A stretch of 64,000 nt of DNA, taken from NCBI RefSeq assembly GCF_024199925.1, contig NZ_JANADR010000001.1, forward strand, positions 3,472,001-3,536,000. The letters run 5' to 3'. The notes under the pieces are model-generated. The model saw nothing but the letters and a program-made list of their open reading frames with translations, did no database searches and was not told where the DNA came from. Positions 25,195 through 34,994 of this stretch are shown here, piece by piece. Each line of letters opens with the position of its first letter. The stretch's first letter is position 1. This stretch comes from Bradyrhizobium sp. CCGUVB1N3 (GTDB taxonomy: Bacteria; Pseudomonadota; Alphaproteobacteria; Rhizobiales; Xanthobacteraceae). Both the position numbers and the translations under genes were made by a program.

Positions 25195-26883
25195 TCAAGC
25201 GGCGCGGACCGACTCGAGGAAGCTCGCGACCTCGACCTTGAGGCGCGTGCTGTCGGAAGCAAGCGATTTCGCGGCCGACAGCACCTCGGTCGAGGCCGAG
25301 CCGGTCTCGATCGCACCGCGCTGCACGTCGGTGATGTTGGAGGAGACCTCCTGCGTACCGACCGAGGCCTGCTGCACGTTGCGCGAAATCTCCTGCGTGG
25401 CGGCGCCCTGCTCCTCAACGGCCGCGGCGATCGCCGACGACACTTCGGACAGCCGCTCGATGGTACCGGCGATCTCCTTGATGGCGCCGACGGATTCGTG
25501 CGTCGCCGTCTGGATGCCCGAAACCTGGAGGCCAATCTCCCCGGTCGCCTTCGCGGTCTGTTCGGCGAGCGCCTTGACCTCGGACGCCACGACGGCAAAG
25601 CCACGGCCCGCTTCGCCGGCACGCGCGGCTTCGATCGTCGCGTTCAGCGCGAGCAGGTTGGTCTGTCCCGCGATCGTGTTGATGAGCTCGACGACGTCGC
25701 CGATGCGCGCGGCCGCCTGCGACAGCGCGTTGACGCGCTCGTTGGTGCGCGCTGCCTGGTCGACGGCCTCCGCCGCCATCCGCGCCGATTCCTGCACCTG
25801 CCGGCTGATCTCGGTGATCGACGACGACAGCTCCTCCGACGCCGACGCGACCGACTGGACGTTGGTCGACGCTTCCTCGGACGCCGCCGCAACCACGGTC
25901 GCGAGCTCCTGGCCGCGCTGCGCGGTGCCGCTCAACGTGCTCGCGGACGCCTCGAGCTCGGTCGAGGCCGACGATACGGTCTCGACGATCTCGCCGATCA
26001 TGGCCTCGAAATCGCGCGTGATGCCGTCGACGCGGTGCGCCCGTTCGATCTTGGCCTCGGCGTCGCGCGCCGCCGCCTCGTCGGCCGCCTTCTTGGCGAT
26101 CAGCGCTTCCTTGAAGATCTGCAGCGCATCGGCCATCGAGCCGATCTCGGTCTGGGCGCCGCGATGCGGGACTTCGGCCGAGAGCTCGCCATTGCCGAGG
26201 GCCTGCATCGGCCGGACGATCGAGGCAATGCCGCGCGAGACGTCCTGCACGAGGAAATAGGCGGCCGCGATCGCGATCAGCACCGACGTCACGATGATGC
26301 CGAGCAGAATGCGAAAAGTGAAGGTGTAGCTGTCGGCGGCCTTCTTCGTCTCCGCCTCGGCGCCCTTGTTGTTGAGCTCGATGTCCTGCTGGAGCAGCGG
26401 ATCGGCGGCCTGCGCCATCTTGGCGACCTTGGTCTGCAGCAGCTCGTTGGCGTCAGTCGGGAAGCGGCCGACGCCCTTGCGCGACAGCGTCATCACCTCC
26501 TGCACGCCATTCAGGTATTCGGCCCAGGCCTGGCTCCACTTGTCATAGAGGGCCCGCTCTTCGGGCGAGGTGATCAGGGGCTCATAGCTCTTGCGCGTCG
26601 TCTCGATGCGCTCGCGCAGCGACCCCATCCGCTTCTCTGCGGCGTCCTTGCCCTCGGCGCCGTCCTGCATCAGGTGCAGGCGGAGCGCAACCCGCAGCTC
26701 GTTGATGTCGGCGCGGAGCGATCCCAGCGCGCGGACGCTGGGCAGCCAGCTCTCGGAAATCTCGACCGTATGCGCGTTGATGGTCTGCATGGTGCTGATC
26801 GCCATGATGCCGACACCGGCGAGCGCGAGCACCAGCGCGCTCAACACGGTCAGTATCTTCAATCGGATCGACAGTTTCGACAT
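25195..26883 (-). CDS. Methyl-accepting chemotaxis protein (4HB sensor)
   Basis: A 562-residue chemoreceptor. TM1 is at about residues 10-31, followed by a four-helix-bundle periplasmic sensor of roughly 155 residues, TM2 near 190-212, HAMP, and a MA signalling domain with the hairpin tip [33 protein letters not shown]. There is no C-terminal CheR-binding pentapeptide. It ends 4 bases past the convergent DUF2339 gene. It is a more distant paralogue of the two receptors that follow. Ligand unknown. Confidence 0.93.
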   Translation of the reverse strand: MSKLSIRLKILTVLSALVLALAGVGIMAISTMQTINAHTVEISESWLPSVRALGSLRADINELRVALRLHLMQDGAEGKDAAEKRMGSLRERIETTRKSYEPLITSPEERALYDKWSQAWAEYLNGVQEVMTLSRKGVGRFPTDANELLQTKVAKMAQAADPLLQQDIELNNKGAEAETKKAADSYTFTFRILLGIIVTSVLIAIAAAYFLVQDVSRGIASIVRPMQALGNGELSAEVPHRGAQTEIGSMADALQIFKEALIAKKAADEAAARDAEAKIERAHRVDGITRDFEAMIGEIVETVSSASTELEASASTLSGTAQRGQELATVVAAASEEASTNVQSVASASEELSSSITEISRQVQESARMAAEAVDQAARTNERVNALSQAAARIGDVVELINTIAGQTNLLALNATIEAARAGEAGRGFAVVASEVKALAEQTAKATGEIGLQVSGIQTATHESVGAIKEIAGTIERLSEVSSAIAAAVEEQGAATQEISRNVQQASVGTQEVSSNITDVQRGAIETGSASTEVLSAAKSLASDSTRLKVEVASFLESVRAA

Positions 26884-27228
26884 GGCAATAATCCCGACAG
26901 ATGGACGTTACGCAGAGCAGACGCAGTCGCTACCACCGCGACCGACAAAACAGACGATCGGACCGTGCTTCGTTCAACAATGCTGGCTGGTTCTCTTTGG
27001 GTCGAAGATGCGCCCCGAGTTCCAAGCCGCGGTTAATTTGATACCCCGTAGTAATACGTAATACGGTCGAATTGCGGGAATGATGCCTGCTTCGGTTTTC
27101 TGGATCGTTAACCCTGCGATTGCTTCGCCGCCGCATTGCACCATGAACGCACGCCGCCGCGGCACGCGGCGGCCGGAAGGGATCAGGACTAAGGGCTCCC
27201 GCTCAGACCTGTCGCGGTGTGCCGACCC
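26884..27228. other. Intergenic region between chemoreceptor genes
   Basis: About 345 bases upstream of the first receptor and downstream of the second on the minus strand. It contains AT-rich DNA with the palindromic core TAATACGTAATACG near 27050-27064, a possible promoter area, and the GC-rich hairpin CGCCGCCGCGGCACGCGGCGG near 27150-27175 that may end transcription of the second receptor. No gene is supported. Confidence 0.4.
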
Positions 27229-28965
27229 TCATGCCGCGCGCACGGTGTCGAGGAATTTTCCGACCTCGAGCTTGAGCCGGTTGCTGTCGCTGGAGAGCGA
27301 CTTAGCCGCGGCCAGCACCTGCGTGGAGGCTGACCCGGTCTCGCCCGCCCCGCGCTGCACGTCGGTGATGTTGGACGACACCTGATGGGTGCCCTGCGCG
27401 GCCTGCTGCACATTGCGCGAGATTTCCTGCGTCGCCGCGCCCTGCTCTTCCACTGCGGCGGCAATGGTCGAGGAGATCTCCGACAGCTTTTCGATGGTGT
27501 CGCTGATGTCGCGAATGGCGCTAACCGACTCCTGCGTCGCTGTCTGGATGCCGGAGATCTGCTGGCCGATCTCGCCGGTCGCCTTCGCGGTCTGCTCGGC
27601 CAGCGCCTTGACCTCGGAGGCCACGACGGCGAAGCCGCGACCGGCCTCGCCGGCGCGCGCCGCCTCGATGGTGGCATTGAGCGCGAGCAGGTTGGTCTGG
27701 CCCGCGATGGTGTTGATCAGCTCGACCACGTCGCCGATGCGGGTGGCCGCCTTGGACAATTCGCTGACGCGCTCGGTCGTGGTGCGGGCCTGGCCGACCG
27801 CCTCACCCGCGACGCGCGCGGACTGCTGCACCTGCCGGCTGATCTCGGTGATCGATGACGACAGCTCTTCCGTCGCGGAGGCCACCGACTGCACGTTGGT
27901 GGAGGCCTCTTCGGACGCCGCGGCGACCATCGTGGTCAGCTCCTGCGCGCGCTCCGCAGTGGAGGTGAGCGTCGAGGCCGATGCTTCAAGCTCGGTCGCA
28001 GCGGAGGACACGGTATCGACGATCTCGCCGACGGCGGCTTCGAAGCTGTTGGCGAGCTTGTGCATCTCGGCCTTGCGCTGCGCGGCGGCGATCTGATCCT
28101 GCCTGGTCTTGGCCTCGGCCTCCTCGCGCGCCTTCTGCTCGGACACGATCTTGAACTTCTCAACCGCCGCGGCGACGCCGCCGACCTCGTCCTTGCGGCC
28201 GAGCCCTGGCAGCACAACGGAGAAATCGCCACCGGCGAGCTTGTCCATGGCCATCGTGAGCGCGCGGATCGGCCGCGCAATCGTCACGAAGGACATCAGC
28301 CAGGAGCCGATCAGGACAAGCATAGCACATGCACCGACCAGTATGCCGATGCGCTCGCTGGAAGCCATCTCCTGCGCGGAGCCGGCGATCTCCTCCTCAC
28401 TCCTGTGCCTGGCAAAATCGGCAATCTGGCTGGTAGCCTCGTCCATTTGTCCCGCGGTCGGCAGCGTGACCTCGCGGGAGAGGCGCGCGCTCTCTTCGGC
28501 AAGCTTGCTGAGACGAGCAGCAGCGTCCGCGCCGGTTGCTGCGATGGCCTCGCCGCGGATCGCCGCGATCTGCCGGGCGCCCCTGACATAATCGCCGGAG
28601 AGGTTCTTGACCTTCTCGATCCGCGCGTGGTTTTCCGGCGATTTCGACAGCTTAAGCATCGCGTCGGCTGTATCGTTCAGCGACCTCCAGCGCTCGGCGA
28701 GAGCGTCGCTCGCCTTTTGCACATCACCTGCAGTGTTGGCGAGCCGGATATCCCGGACGCTGAGCTGCATGCTGCGCACCCAGAGCTTGGCTTCGACGGC
28801 ATCCCGCGCCAGCTCCTGCTGCGCGAAGGCAGCCTGGCTGGAACGACGCACATTGCCGTTGCCGACGATCTGGCTCGCGATCATGGCGACGACCAAAAGG
28901 ATACCGAGCGCAGACGTCACCGCCAGCTTGGTACCGATCCGCAAATTCTGGACAAAGCTCAACAT
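27229..28965 (-). CDS. Methyl-accepting chemotaxis protein, tandem copy 1
   Basis: A chemoreceptor of 578 residues from the ATG at 28965; a GTG at 28971 is also possible. TM1 lies at about 12-31, then a helical periplasmic domain ([15 protein letters not shown] and [23 protein letters not shown]), TM2 near 210-232, HAMP ([21 protein letters not shown]) and the MA domain. The last 330 residues are identical or nearly so to the receptor at 29400, while the sensors are only about half identical. Expression may come from the 29.0-29.2 kb gap. Ligand unknown. Confidence 0.93.
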   Translation of the reverse strand: MLSFVQNLRIGTKLAVTSALGILLVVAMIASQIVGNGNVRRSSQAAFAQQELARDAVEAKLWVRSMQLSVRDIRLANTAGDVQKASDALAERWRSLNDTADAMLKLSKSPENHARIEKVKNLSGDYVRGARQIAAIRGEAIAATGADAAARLSKLAEESARLSREVTLPTAGQMDEATSQIADFARHRSEEEIAGSAQEMASSERIGILVGACAMLVLIGSWLMSFVTIARPIRALTMAMDKLAGGDFSVVLPGLGRKDEVGGVAAAVEKFKIVSEQKAREEAEAKTRQDQIAAAQRKAEMHKLANSFEAAVGEIVDTVSSAATELEASASTLTSTAERAQELTTMVAAASEEASTNVQSVASATEELSSSITEISRQVQQSARVAGEAVGQARTTTERVSELSKAATRIGDVVELINTIAGQTNLLALNATIEAARAGEAGRGFAVVASEVKALAEQTAKATGEIGQQISGIQTATQESVSAIRDISDTIEKLSEISSTIAAAVEEQGAATQEISRNVQQAAQGTHQVSSNITDVQRGAGETGSASTQVLAAAKSLSSDSNRLKLEVGKFLDTVRAA

Positions 28966-29194
28966 GGGCACGTTTCCCGGATAGGCGCGGCCAAGTCATT
29001 GTCGGCCGCTCTCGGCGTTGATCGCCCTTGCCTAAAAACTGAGCGACGGGAATTCCAATTTGGTTAACAGGGCACACCGGTGAAATACGGGAATTGAACG
29101 AAAACCCCTTGAAAACAAGCACGGAACGCGCGCTTAACAAGTTAACCACACGCAGCAGTAGGCTGCCCGGTTTCTAGCCAGCACGGCTGCGCTC

Positions 29195-29266
29195 CTACAC
29201 CGCGTCGCCGACCAGGCTGACGCGAAACACGGGCTGCTCGCCTTCGTCGAGGAGATCCAAGACATG
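29195..29266 (-). pseudogene. Fragment of a small protein gene (C-terminal part)
   Basis: On the minus strand an open frame ending at TAG (29195-29197) reads LLDEGEQPVFRVSLVGDAV at its end. It has no start codon after the upstream terminator. It matches the PVFRISVLGDAI segment of the small frame at 31345-31443, which holds the same position in the neighbouring duplicate. It looks like a decayed copy of a short Bradyrhizobium-type protein, possibly of the DUF6894 kind. Confidence 0.4.
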
Positions 29267-29302
29267 AAAACCGCCGCCCGTGTGAACACGGCGCGACGGC
29301 GG
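29267..29302 (-). terminator. Rho-independent terminator after chemoreceptor copy 2
   Basis: On the minus strand CCGTCGCGCCGTGT pairs with ACACGGGCGGCGG, followed by TTTT. It lies about 100 bases past the stop of the 29400-31142 receptor. A closely similar hairpin is at 31519-31552, part of the duplicated unit. Confidence 0.7.
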
Positions 29303-29399
29303 TGGCGTTGGGTTCAACGTCGATGGTCGAGGAAAGCCAGCGCGCACTGCGCGCAAGGCTCAGTCGGTCGAACGGCGCGTCAACGCGAGACGTGCACGC

Positions 29400-31142
29400 T
29401 CATGCCGCGCGCACGGTGTCGAGGAATTTTCCGACCTCGAGCTTGAGCCGGTTGCTGTCGCTGGAGAGCGACTTAGCCGCGGCCAGCACCTGCGTGGAGG
29501 CTGACCCGGTCTCGCCCGCCCCGCGCTGCACGTCGGTGATGTTGGACGACACCTGATGGGTGCCCTGCGCGGCCTGCTGCACATTGCGCGAGATTTCCTG
29601 CGTCGCCGCGCCCTGCTCTTCCACTGCGGCGGCAATGGTCGAGGAGATCTCCGACAGCTTTTCGATGGTGTCGCTGATGTCGCGAATGGCGCTAACCGAC
29701 TCCTGCGTCGCTGTCTGGATGCCGGAGATCTGCTGGCCGATCTCGCCGGTCGCCTTCGCGGTCTGCTCGGCCAGCGCCTTGACCTCGGAGGCCACGACGG
29801 CGAAGCCGCGACCGGCCTCGCCGGCGCGCGCCGCCTCGATGGTGGCATTGAGCGCGAGCAGGTTGGTCTGGCCCGCGATGGTGTTGATCAGCTCGACCAC
29901 GTCGCCGATGCGGGTGGCCGCCTTGGACAATTCGCTGACGCGCTCGGTCGTGGTGCGGGCCTGGCCGACCGCCTCACCCGCGACGCGCGCGGACTGCTGC
30001 ACCTGCCGGCTGATCTCGGTGATCGACGACGACAGCTCTTCCGTCGCGGAGGCCACCGACTGCACGTTGGTGGAAGCCTCTTCGGACGCCGCGGCGACCA
30101 TCGTGGTCAGCTCCTGCGCGCGCTCCGCAGTGGAGGTGAGCGTCGAGGCCGATGCTTCGAGCTCGGTCGCAGCGGAGGACACGGTATCGACGATCTCGCC
30201 GACGGCGGCTTCGAAGCTGTTGGCGAGCTTGTGCATCTCGGCCTTGCGCTGCGCGGCGGCGATCTGGTCCTGTTTGATCTTGGTCTCGGCCTCCTCGCGC
30301 GCCTTCTGCTCGGACACGATCTTGAACTTCTCGATCGCCGCGGCGACGCCGCCGACCTCGTCCTTGCGGCCGAGCCCTGGCAGCACCACGGAGAAGTTGC
30401 CACCGGCCAGTTCGTCCATCGCCGTGGTCAGAGAACGCATCGGACGCGCAATGGTCATGAAGGAAAACAGCCAAGTGCCGACGAGGACGACCACCACGCA
30501 GGCTCCAACGGCCGTCGAGAGCCGTTCAATTGCGACCATTGCTCGTGCGGCCTCTGCGTTCTCCTCTTCCGACTTTTGCCTGGCAAGATCCACGATTTGA
30601 TTGGTCAGTGTGTCCAGTTCGGCGGCGATCGGCAGGGTCGTTTCGCGCGCGATGCGAACCGCCTCTTCGTTCAGCTTGGCGACACGAGCGGCGCCGTCCG
30701 CGCCTGCGCTCGCAGCTGCCACGATTTCGCTCCGCACCCCGGATATCTGTTGCGCGCCCCTGACATAGTCCGCGGCGAGCGACTTCAGCTTCTCGATCCG
30801 CGTACGGTTTTCCGCAGCATGCGACAGCTTCAGCATCGTATCGACGAGCGCATCTACGGCTCTCTGCCGCTCGGCCAAGGCGTCGCCGGCCTTCTGAAGA
30901 TCCGCCGAACTGTTGGCGAGTCGAACGTCGCGGACGCTGAGCTGCATACCGCGGACTGCGACCTTGGCTTCGATGGCGGCTTGCGCGATCTCCTGCTGCG
31001 CGTGGGCTTTCTGACTGGTTTCGCGAATATTCGCGTTGCCGATCATCTGGCTCCCTATCATCGATACGACAAGTAGAACGGCAAGCGCCGACGCGGCCGC
31101 CAGCTTGGTACCGATCCGCAAATTCTGGACAAGGCTCAGCAT
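29400..31142 (-). CDS. Methyl-accepting chemotaxis protein, tandem copy 2
   Basis: A chemoreceptor of 580 residues from ATG 31142; the frame opens ten codons earlier but the paralogue supports this start ([14 protein letters not shown]). Order: TM1, helical periplasmic sensor, TM2 near 215-235, HAMP, MA domain with the conserved [20 protein letters not shown] tip. From HAMP to the C-terminus the DNA is almost identical to the copy at 27229, with no difference I could see over the last 620 bases. The sensor half is diverged, suggesting different ligands feeding the same signalling module. Confidence 0.93.
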   Translation of the reverse strand: MLSLVQNLRIGTKLAAASALAVLLVVSMIGSQMIGNANIRETSQKAHAQQEIAQAAIEAKVAVRGMQLSVRDVRLANSSADLQKAGDALAERQRAVDALVDTMLKLSHAAENRTRIEKLKSLAADYVRGAQQISGVRSEIVAAASAGADGAARVAKLNEEAVRIARETTLPIAAELDTLTNQIVDLARQKSEEENAEAARAMVAIERLSTAVGACVVVVLVGTWLFSFMTIARPMRSLTTAMDELAGGNFSVVLPGLGRKDEVGGVAAAIEKFKIVSEQKAREEAETKIKQDQIAAAQRKAEMHKLANSFEAAVGEIVDTVSSAATELEASASTLTSTAERAQELTTMVAAASEEASTNVQSVASATEELSSSITEISRQVQQSARVAGEAVGQARTTTERVSELSKAATRIGDVVELINTIAGQTNLLALNATIEAARAGEAGRGFAVVASEVKALAEQTAKATGEIGQQISGIQTATQESVSAIRDISDTIEKLSEISSTIAAAVEEQGAATQEISRNVQQAAQGTHQVSSNITDVQRGAGETGSASTQVLAAAKSLSSDSNRLKLEVGKFLDTVRAA

Positions 31143-31344
31143 GGATACGTTTCCCCGGAAACGCGCAGCCAAGTCATTGCCGGCGGCACGGACGTTGATC
31201 GCCCTTGTCGGGAAAGCTACCGGTCAGAGTTCGATCTTTTGGTTAACGGGGGCCCTCGGAGAACTACTGAGATTTCACGCTAAATAATTGAAATTGAAAG
31301 GATCAAATCTCGCCATAGTTGTAAATTGCAGCCTGAAGTCGCCG

Positions 31345-31443
31345 CTAGGTGCCTTTGCAGCCGATGGCATCCCCGAGCACGCTGATTCGAAAAACCGGCC
31401 GCGAATAGCGCCCGGTGCTGATCCGAAAATAGTACAGCGCCAT
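31345..31443 (-). CDS. Small protein remnant (32 residues)
   Basis: An ATG at 31443 with AAGG upstream opens a 32-codon frame, MALYYFRISTGRYS followed by RPVFRISVLGDAIGCKGT. The first 14 residues and the PVFR segment look like the two ends of small Bradyrhizobium proteins of about 75 residues (DUF6894-like, from memory), joined by an internal deletion. Its partner fragment is at 29195-29266. It could still be translated, but it is probably decayed. Confidence 0.4.
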   Translation of the reverse strand: MALYYFRISTGRYSRPVFRISVLGDAIGCKGT

Positions 31444-31518
31444 CGTCGAGCCTTCGTATCGGGCCGCTCCCTGCCGACCGTCACGCAAGGCTGTGGCGCG
31501 AACAGCTACCAAGGCATG

Positions 31519-31552
31519 AAAACCGCTGCCCGTATGACTACGGCGCGGCGGC
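31519..31552 (-). terminator. Rho-independent terminator after the 31616 gene
   Basis: Minus strand: CCGCGCCGTA GTCA TACGGGCAGCGG followed by TTTT. It lies about 65 bases past the stop of the secreted-protein gene at 31616. It is the original of the duplicated hairpin at 29267-29302. Confidence 0.65.
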
Positions 31553-31615
31553 GATCACAGCTCGTCAGGTTTCAACGAAAACGGCGCGGAAAAGCATATG
31601 CGCTCGTTGCAAGGC

Positions 31616-32215
31616 TCAGTCGGTCGAGCGGCGCAACTCGAGCGGGCCTTCATTCTTCGGCGCTTCGGGCTTTGCTTCCGACTTCACCGGCTCGATGCGG
31701 CCGGTCTCGACGCGCGGCGTCTCGACACGCGCGGCAACTTCGGTAGCGGATGCGCCGACGGAGCCGGTCGTGCGCGGCGCATGCAGCGATCGCGGCCGCG
31801 CCACCGCGCGCGCCATCAGCATCTGGTTGCCGCCCTGGTGGTGGAAATCGCAATAGGCGAAGCCCATGCCCGAGACCGAGCCGCGGAAGCTGCGATCATC
31901 GGTCTTTTCCAGGTTGAAGCAGGGTTCGAACGGAATGCCCTTGATCGAGGCGCAGACGTTCTGGCCGCGGATCTGGAGTGTGTTGCCGGGCAGGCGAAGG
32001 TGGCGGACCGGGCCTGCGCCCGAGAACTGCACCGCGCCGGCGGCGCCGAGGTCGTCGAGAATGCGACCTGCCCCGCGGGTCCCGTCGAAGCAGGTGAAGG
32101 CGAACACCTTGCCGGCGACAAAGCGGCGCGCCTCATCGGCGTTCATGCTTCCTGCAACGGCCGGCACAATCGCAGCTGCCGCCGTAACGGCTCCCAACAC
32201 AATACGCGCAAGCAT
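31616..32215 (-). CDS. Conserved hypothetical exported protein
   Basis: A 199-residue protein with a signal peptide (residues 1-21, cleavage near AVAGS). Mature residues include GKVFAFTCFDGTRGAGRI and NVCASIKGIPFEPCFNL, then MGFAYCDFHHQGG; the four Cys could form two disulfides. The C-terminal 60 residues are Pro/Glu/Arg-rich and probably disordered. I do not recognise a named domain; the same arrangement is seen in Bradyrhizobium hypothetical proteins. Its last codons (RRSTD and stop) are duplicated after the 29400 receptor. Confidence 0.75.
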   Translation of the reverse strand: MLARIVLGAVTAAAAIVPAVAGSMNADEARRFVAGKVFAFTCFDGTRGAGRILDDLGAAGAVQFSGAGPVRHLRLPGNTLQIRGQNVCASIKGIPFEPCFNLEKTDDRSFRGSVSGMGFAYCDFHHQGGNQMLMARAVARPRSLHAPRTTGSVGASATEVAARVETPRVETGRIEPVKSEAKPEAPKNEGPLELRRSTD

Positions 32216-32326
32216 GCTCTTACTCCGACGACCCCAGTAGCGGGCAAGCCTGATCTCTTTACCCGCTGCTTACCATACTAACCGTGGCGACATTGAAGCA
32301 GCTTGGTTGGTAAAGTCTGAACGCCG

Positions 32327-33313
32327 TTAGAGAATTTTTACCACGATGCGGCCGCGGACCTCGCCGGCGAGAATCTTCGGCCCCCACTCGACAATTTGGT
32401 CGAGCGGAATTTCCTTAGTGATTTCAGTGAGTTTCGTCCGATCCAGATCTGACGCCAGGCGCTGCCAGGCAGCCTTCCGCGGCGCAATCGGGCACATCAC
32501 CGAATCGATGCCGAGAAGGCACACCCCGCGTAAAATAAATGGCGCGACCGAGGACGGCAGATCCATACCGGCGGCAAGTCCGCAGGCGGCAATCGCTCCG
32601 CCGTACTTCGTCATCGACAAAAGATTCGCGAGCGTGGTCGAGCCGACGCTGTCGACGCCACCAGCCCAGCGCTCCTTGGCGAGCGGTTTTGCGGGCGCGG
32701 ACAGCTCGTTGCGGTCGATGACCTCGGCCGCTCCCAGGTCCTTCAGATAGCTCGCTTCCGCCGCGCGACCGGTGGAGGCGATGACGTGGTAGCCGAGTTT
32801 CGACAGCACGGCGGTCGCAACCGAGCCGACGCCACCGGCCGCGCCCGTCACCACCACGGGGCCGCTCTTCGGTGAGATGCCCTGCTTCTCCAGCGCCAGC
32901 ACCGCGAGCATCGCGGTGAAGCCGGCGGTGCCGATCGCCATGGCGTCGCGCGCCGACAGGCCCTGCGGCAACGCGACCAGCCAGTCGCCCTTCACCCGCG
33001 CCTTCTCGGCATAGGCACCGAGATGCGTCTCGCCCATGCCCCAGCCGGTGCAGACGACCTTGTCGCCCGCCTTCCATTGCGGATGGGAAGACTGCTCGAC
33101 GGTGCCGGCGAAATCGATGCCGGCGATCATCGGGAAGCGGCGCACCACCGGCGCCTTGCCGGTGAGCGCAAGGCCATCCTTGTAGTTCAGCGTCGACCAT
33201 TCGACGCGCACGGTGACGTCACCTTCCATCAGTTCGGCTTCGTCGAACTGCGTCAATGCGGCGGTCGTGCCCTTGTCCGCCTTGTCGATCCGGATCGCCC
33301 TGAACGTTGCCAC
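32327..33313 (-). CDS. acuI: Zinc-independent MDR oxidoreductase, acryloyl-CoA reductase type (AcuI/YhdH)
   Basis: An NADPH-dependent medium-chain reductase of 328 residues. The catalytic and cofactor regions are clear: [28 protein letters not shown], the Rossmann motif [12 protein letters not shown] and [28 protein letters not shown]. AcuI/YhdH reduces acryloyl-CoA to propionyl-CoA. No structural zinc Cys cluster is present, as expected. The start ATG is 33313; the gene ends near the convergent end of no other gene, and the MFS gene begins 40 bases upstream. Confidence 0.9.
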   Translation of the reverse strand: MATFRAIRIDKADKGTTAALTQFDEAELMEGDVTVRVEWSTLNYKDGLALTGKAPVVRRFPMIAGIDFAGTVEQSSHPQWKAGDKVVCTGWGMGETHLGAYAEKARVKGDWLVALPQGLSARDAMAIGTAGFTAMLAVLALEKQGISPKSGPVVVTGAAGGVGSVATAVLSKLGYHVIASTGRAAEASYLKDLGAAEVIDRNELSAPAKPLAKERWAGGVDSVGSTTLANLLSMTKYGGAIAACGLAAGMDLPSSVAPFILRGVCLLGIDSVMCPIAPRKAAWQRLASDLDRTKLTEITKEIPLDQIVEWGPKILAGEVRGRIVVKIL

Positions 33314-33353
33314 GACTGCACTCCCTGACTTGTTTCAGGGGATGTTTAGCCGA

Positions 33354-34619
33354 TCAGGCAGGCTGCGCAACCGCTCGCTGAACCGGTTTCTCCACGATCG
33401 GCAGATTGATCAGCGCGGAGAGCACGCCGAACAGGATCGAGAGCCACCAGATCGGCGTGTAGGAACCGAAGCGCTCGAACACGATGCCGCCGAGCCAGAC
33501 GCCGAGGAAGCCGCCAACCTGGTGGCTGACAAAGGCAAAGCCGTAGAGGGTTGCGAGCCAGCGTGTGCCGAACATCAGCGCCACCAGCGCCGAGGTCGGC
33601 GGCACGGTCGAGAGCCACATCAGGCCGGACACCGCACCAAAGGCGATCGCCGAGAACGGCGTGATCGGGAACGAGATGAAGGCGAGCGTTGCGAGTGCAC
33701 GGATGAAATAGATCGTCGAGAGGATGTAGCGCTTGGGCAGATAGTTTTGCAGCCAGCCGACGCTCAGCGAGCCCACCATGTTGAAGAGCCCGATTGCGGC
33801 GATCACCCAGCCGCCAACCTGCGTGGAGATGCCGCGATCGACGAGGAACGCCGGCAGATGCACGGTGATGAAAGCAAGCTGGAAGCCGCAGGTGAAGAAG
33901 CCGAGCACGAGCAGAACATAGGAGCGGTGGCCGAAGGCCTCGGCGAGCGCCCTGGTGAAGGATTGCTCCTCAGTGGCCGGCGTGCTGGATGAACTCGCAA
34001 CCGGCGACGTGGACAGCGCGAACGAGAGCGGAATGATCAGAAGCATCAGGCCCGCGAACACCGTGAGCGCCTGCTGCCAGCCGAAATTGTCGATCAGCGC
34101 GACGCCAACGGGCGCGAACAGGAATTGCCCGAACGAGCCGGCCGCAGTGCCGGCGCCGAGCGCGAGGCCGCGCTTCTCGGCCGGCAGGAGCTTGCTGAAG
34201 GCCGACAGCACGAGATTGAACGAACAGCCGGCAAGGCCGAAGCCGACCATCACGCCGGCGCCGATGTTGAGCGAGAGCGGCGTCGAGGAATAACGCATCA
34301 GCAGCAGACCGCCGGCATAGAGCACGGCGCCGACGCACATCACGCGAAACAGACCGAAGCGATCGGCGACCGCGCCGGCAAACGGCTGGCCCAGTCCCCA
34401 CAACAGATTCTGCACGGCGATTGCGAGGCCGAAGACGTCGCGGCCCCAGGAAAATTCATGGCTCATCGGCTGGACGAAGAAGCCAAGGCTCGAGCGCGGA
34501 CCGAAGCCCAGCATGCCGATGGCGCAGCCGCAGAGAATGATGATCGCTGGCGTGCGCCAGGAAGAAGGAGGAGTGGAAGAACGCGAAACCGGACCGACGT
34601 CGCCCACGCTTGCCGACAT
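33354..34619 (-). CDS. MFS transporter (OFA/monocarboxylate-like)
   Basis: An inner-membrane transporter of 421 residues with 12 predicted membrane helices. The signature GPRSSLGFFVQPMSHEFSW and GAVADRFGLFRVM fit the oxalate/formate and monocarboxylate branch. The long upstream frame to 34808 is not supported, as ATG 34619 has GAAGAGGG upstream. It is divergent from nadA, and a NadQ-like palindrome at 34833 sits between the two promoters. The substrate is unknown; an NAD precursor is one possibility raised only by this arrangement. Confidence 0.88.
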   Translation of the reverse strand: MSASVGDVGPVSRSSTPPSSWRTPAIIILCGCAIGMLGFGPRSSLGFFVQPMSHEFSWGRDVFGLAIAVQNLLWGLGQPFAGAVADRFGLFRVMCVGAVLYAGGLLLMRYSSTPLSLNIGAGVMVGFGLAGCSFNLVLSAFSKLLPAEKRGLALGAGTAAGSFGQFLFAPVGVALIDNFGWQQALTVFAGLMLLIIPLSFALSTSPVASSSSTPATEEQSFTRALAEAFGHRSYVLLVLGFFTCGFQLAFITVHLPAFLVDRGISTQVGGWVIAAIGLFNMVGSLSVGWLQNYLPKRYILSTIYFIRALATLAFISFPITPFSAIAFGAVSGLMWLSTVPPTSALVALMFGTRWLATLYGFAFVSHQVGGFLGVWLGGIVFERFGSYTPIWWLSILFGVLSALINLPIVEKPVQRAVAQPA

Positions 34620-34832
34620 GCAATTTCCCTCTTCTGCCGTTGGCGGGTCCGGAATCGGCCGCCGCGCGGAACCAGTTAATGCATCTGCATGAAAATCCCA
34701 AGAGGGATGCCGGGCATTGCAGCCCTGCAAATCCCGCGCGGGGTGAGCGCTCGGGCGAGAGCACGGGCGAGAAGCACGGGAATGTGTCCGGATGGGTCTG
34801 GCGGTCACCGCTCTCCCATGCTATGTTTGATT

Positions 34833-34849
34833 TACTCATATTGAGCATA
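34833..34849. promoter_or_regulatory. Candidate NadQ operator, distal site
   Basis: TACTCATATTGAGCATA, an imperfect palindrome with the same CTCA-N3-TGAG core as the perfect site at 34956-34980. It lies 146 bases upstream of nadA and 214 bases from the divergent MFS start. It could control either gene or allow looping between two bound dimers. Confidence 0.55.
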
Positions 34850-34955
34850 TCAACCTGAGCTGCCGACCCATCTCCGAGCTGCGGATGGTGTCCGGCCAAT
34901 CCTGATGCGGCTCGCGAACCCAACCGGCCTAGAAAGGCCGGATTTCTAACAGATC

Positions 34956-34980
34956 ATATATACTCAAATTGAGTATATAT
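34956..34980. promoter_or_regulatory. Candidate NadQ operator in front of nadA (25-bp palindrome)
   Basis: ATATATACTCAA-A-TTGAGTATATAT, a perfect 12-1-12 inverted repeat. It ends three bases before the nadA ribosome site GGGAGG at 34984 and so would block transcription or initiation when occupied. Its form agrees with NadQ sites described for Rhizobiales as I remember them. Confidence 0.75.
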
Positions 34981-34994
34981 GACGGGAGGCTTCA

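Noticed and set aside
27229..31142. Assembly duplication instead of real tandem chemoreceptors
   Set aside because: The sensor halves and spacers differ clearly, so the two genes are distinct. Only the near-identical signalling half could be affected by assembly error.
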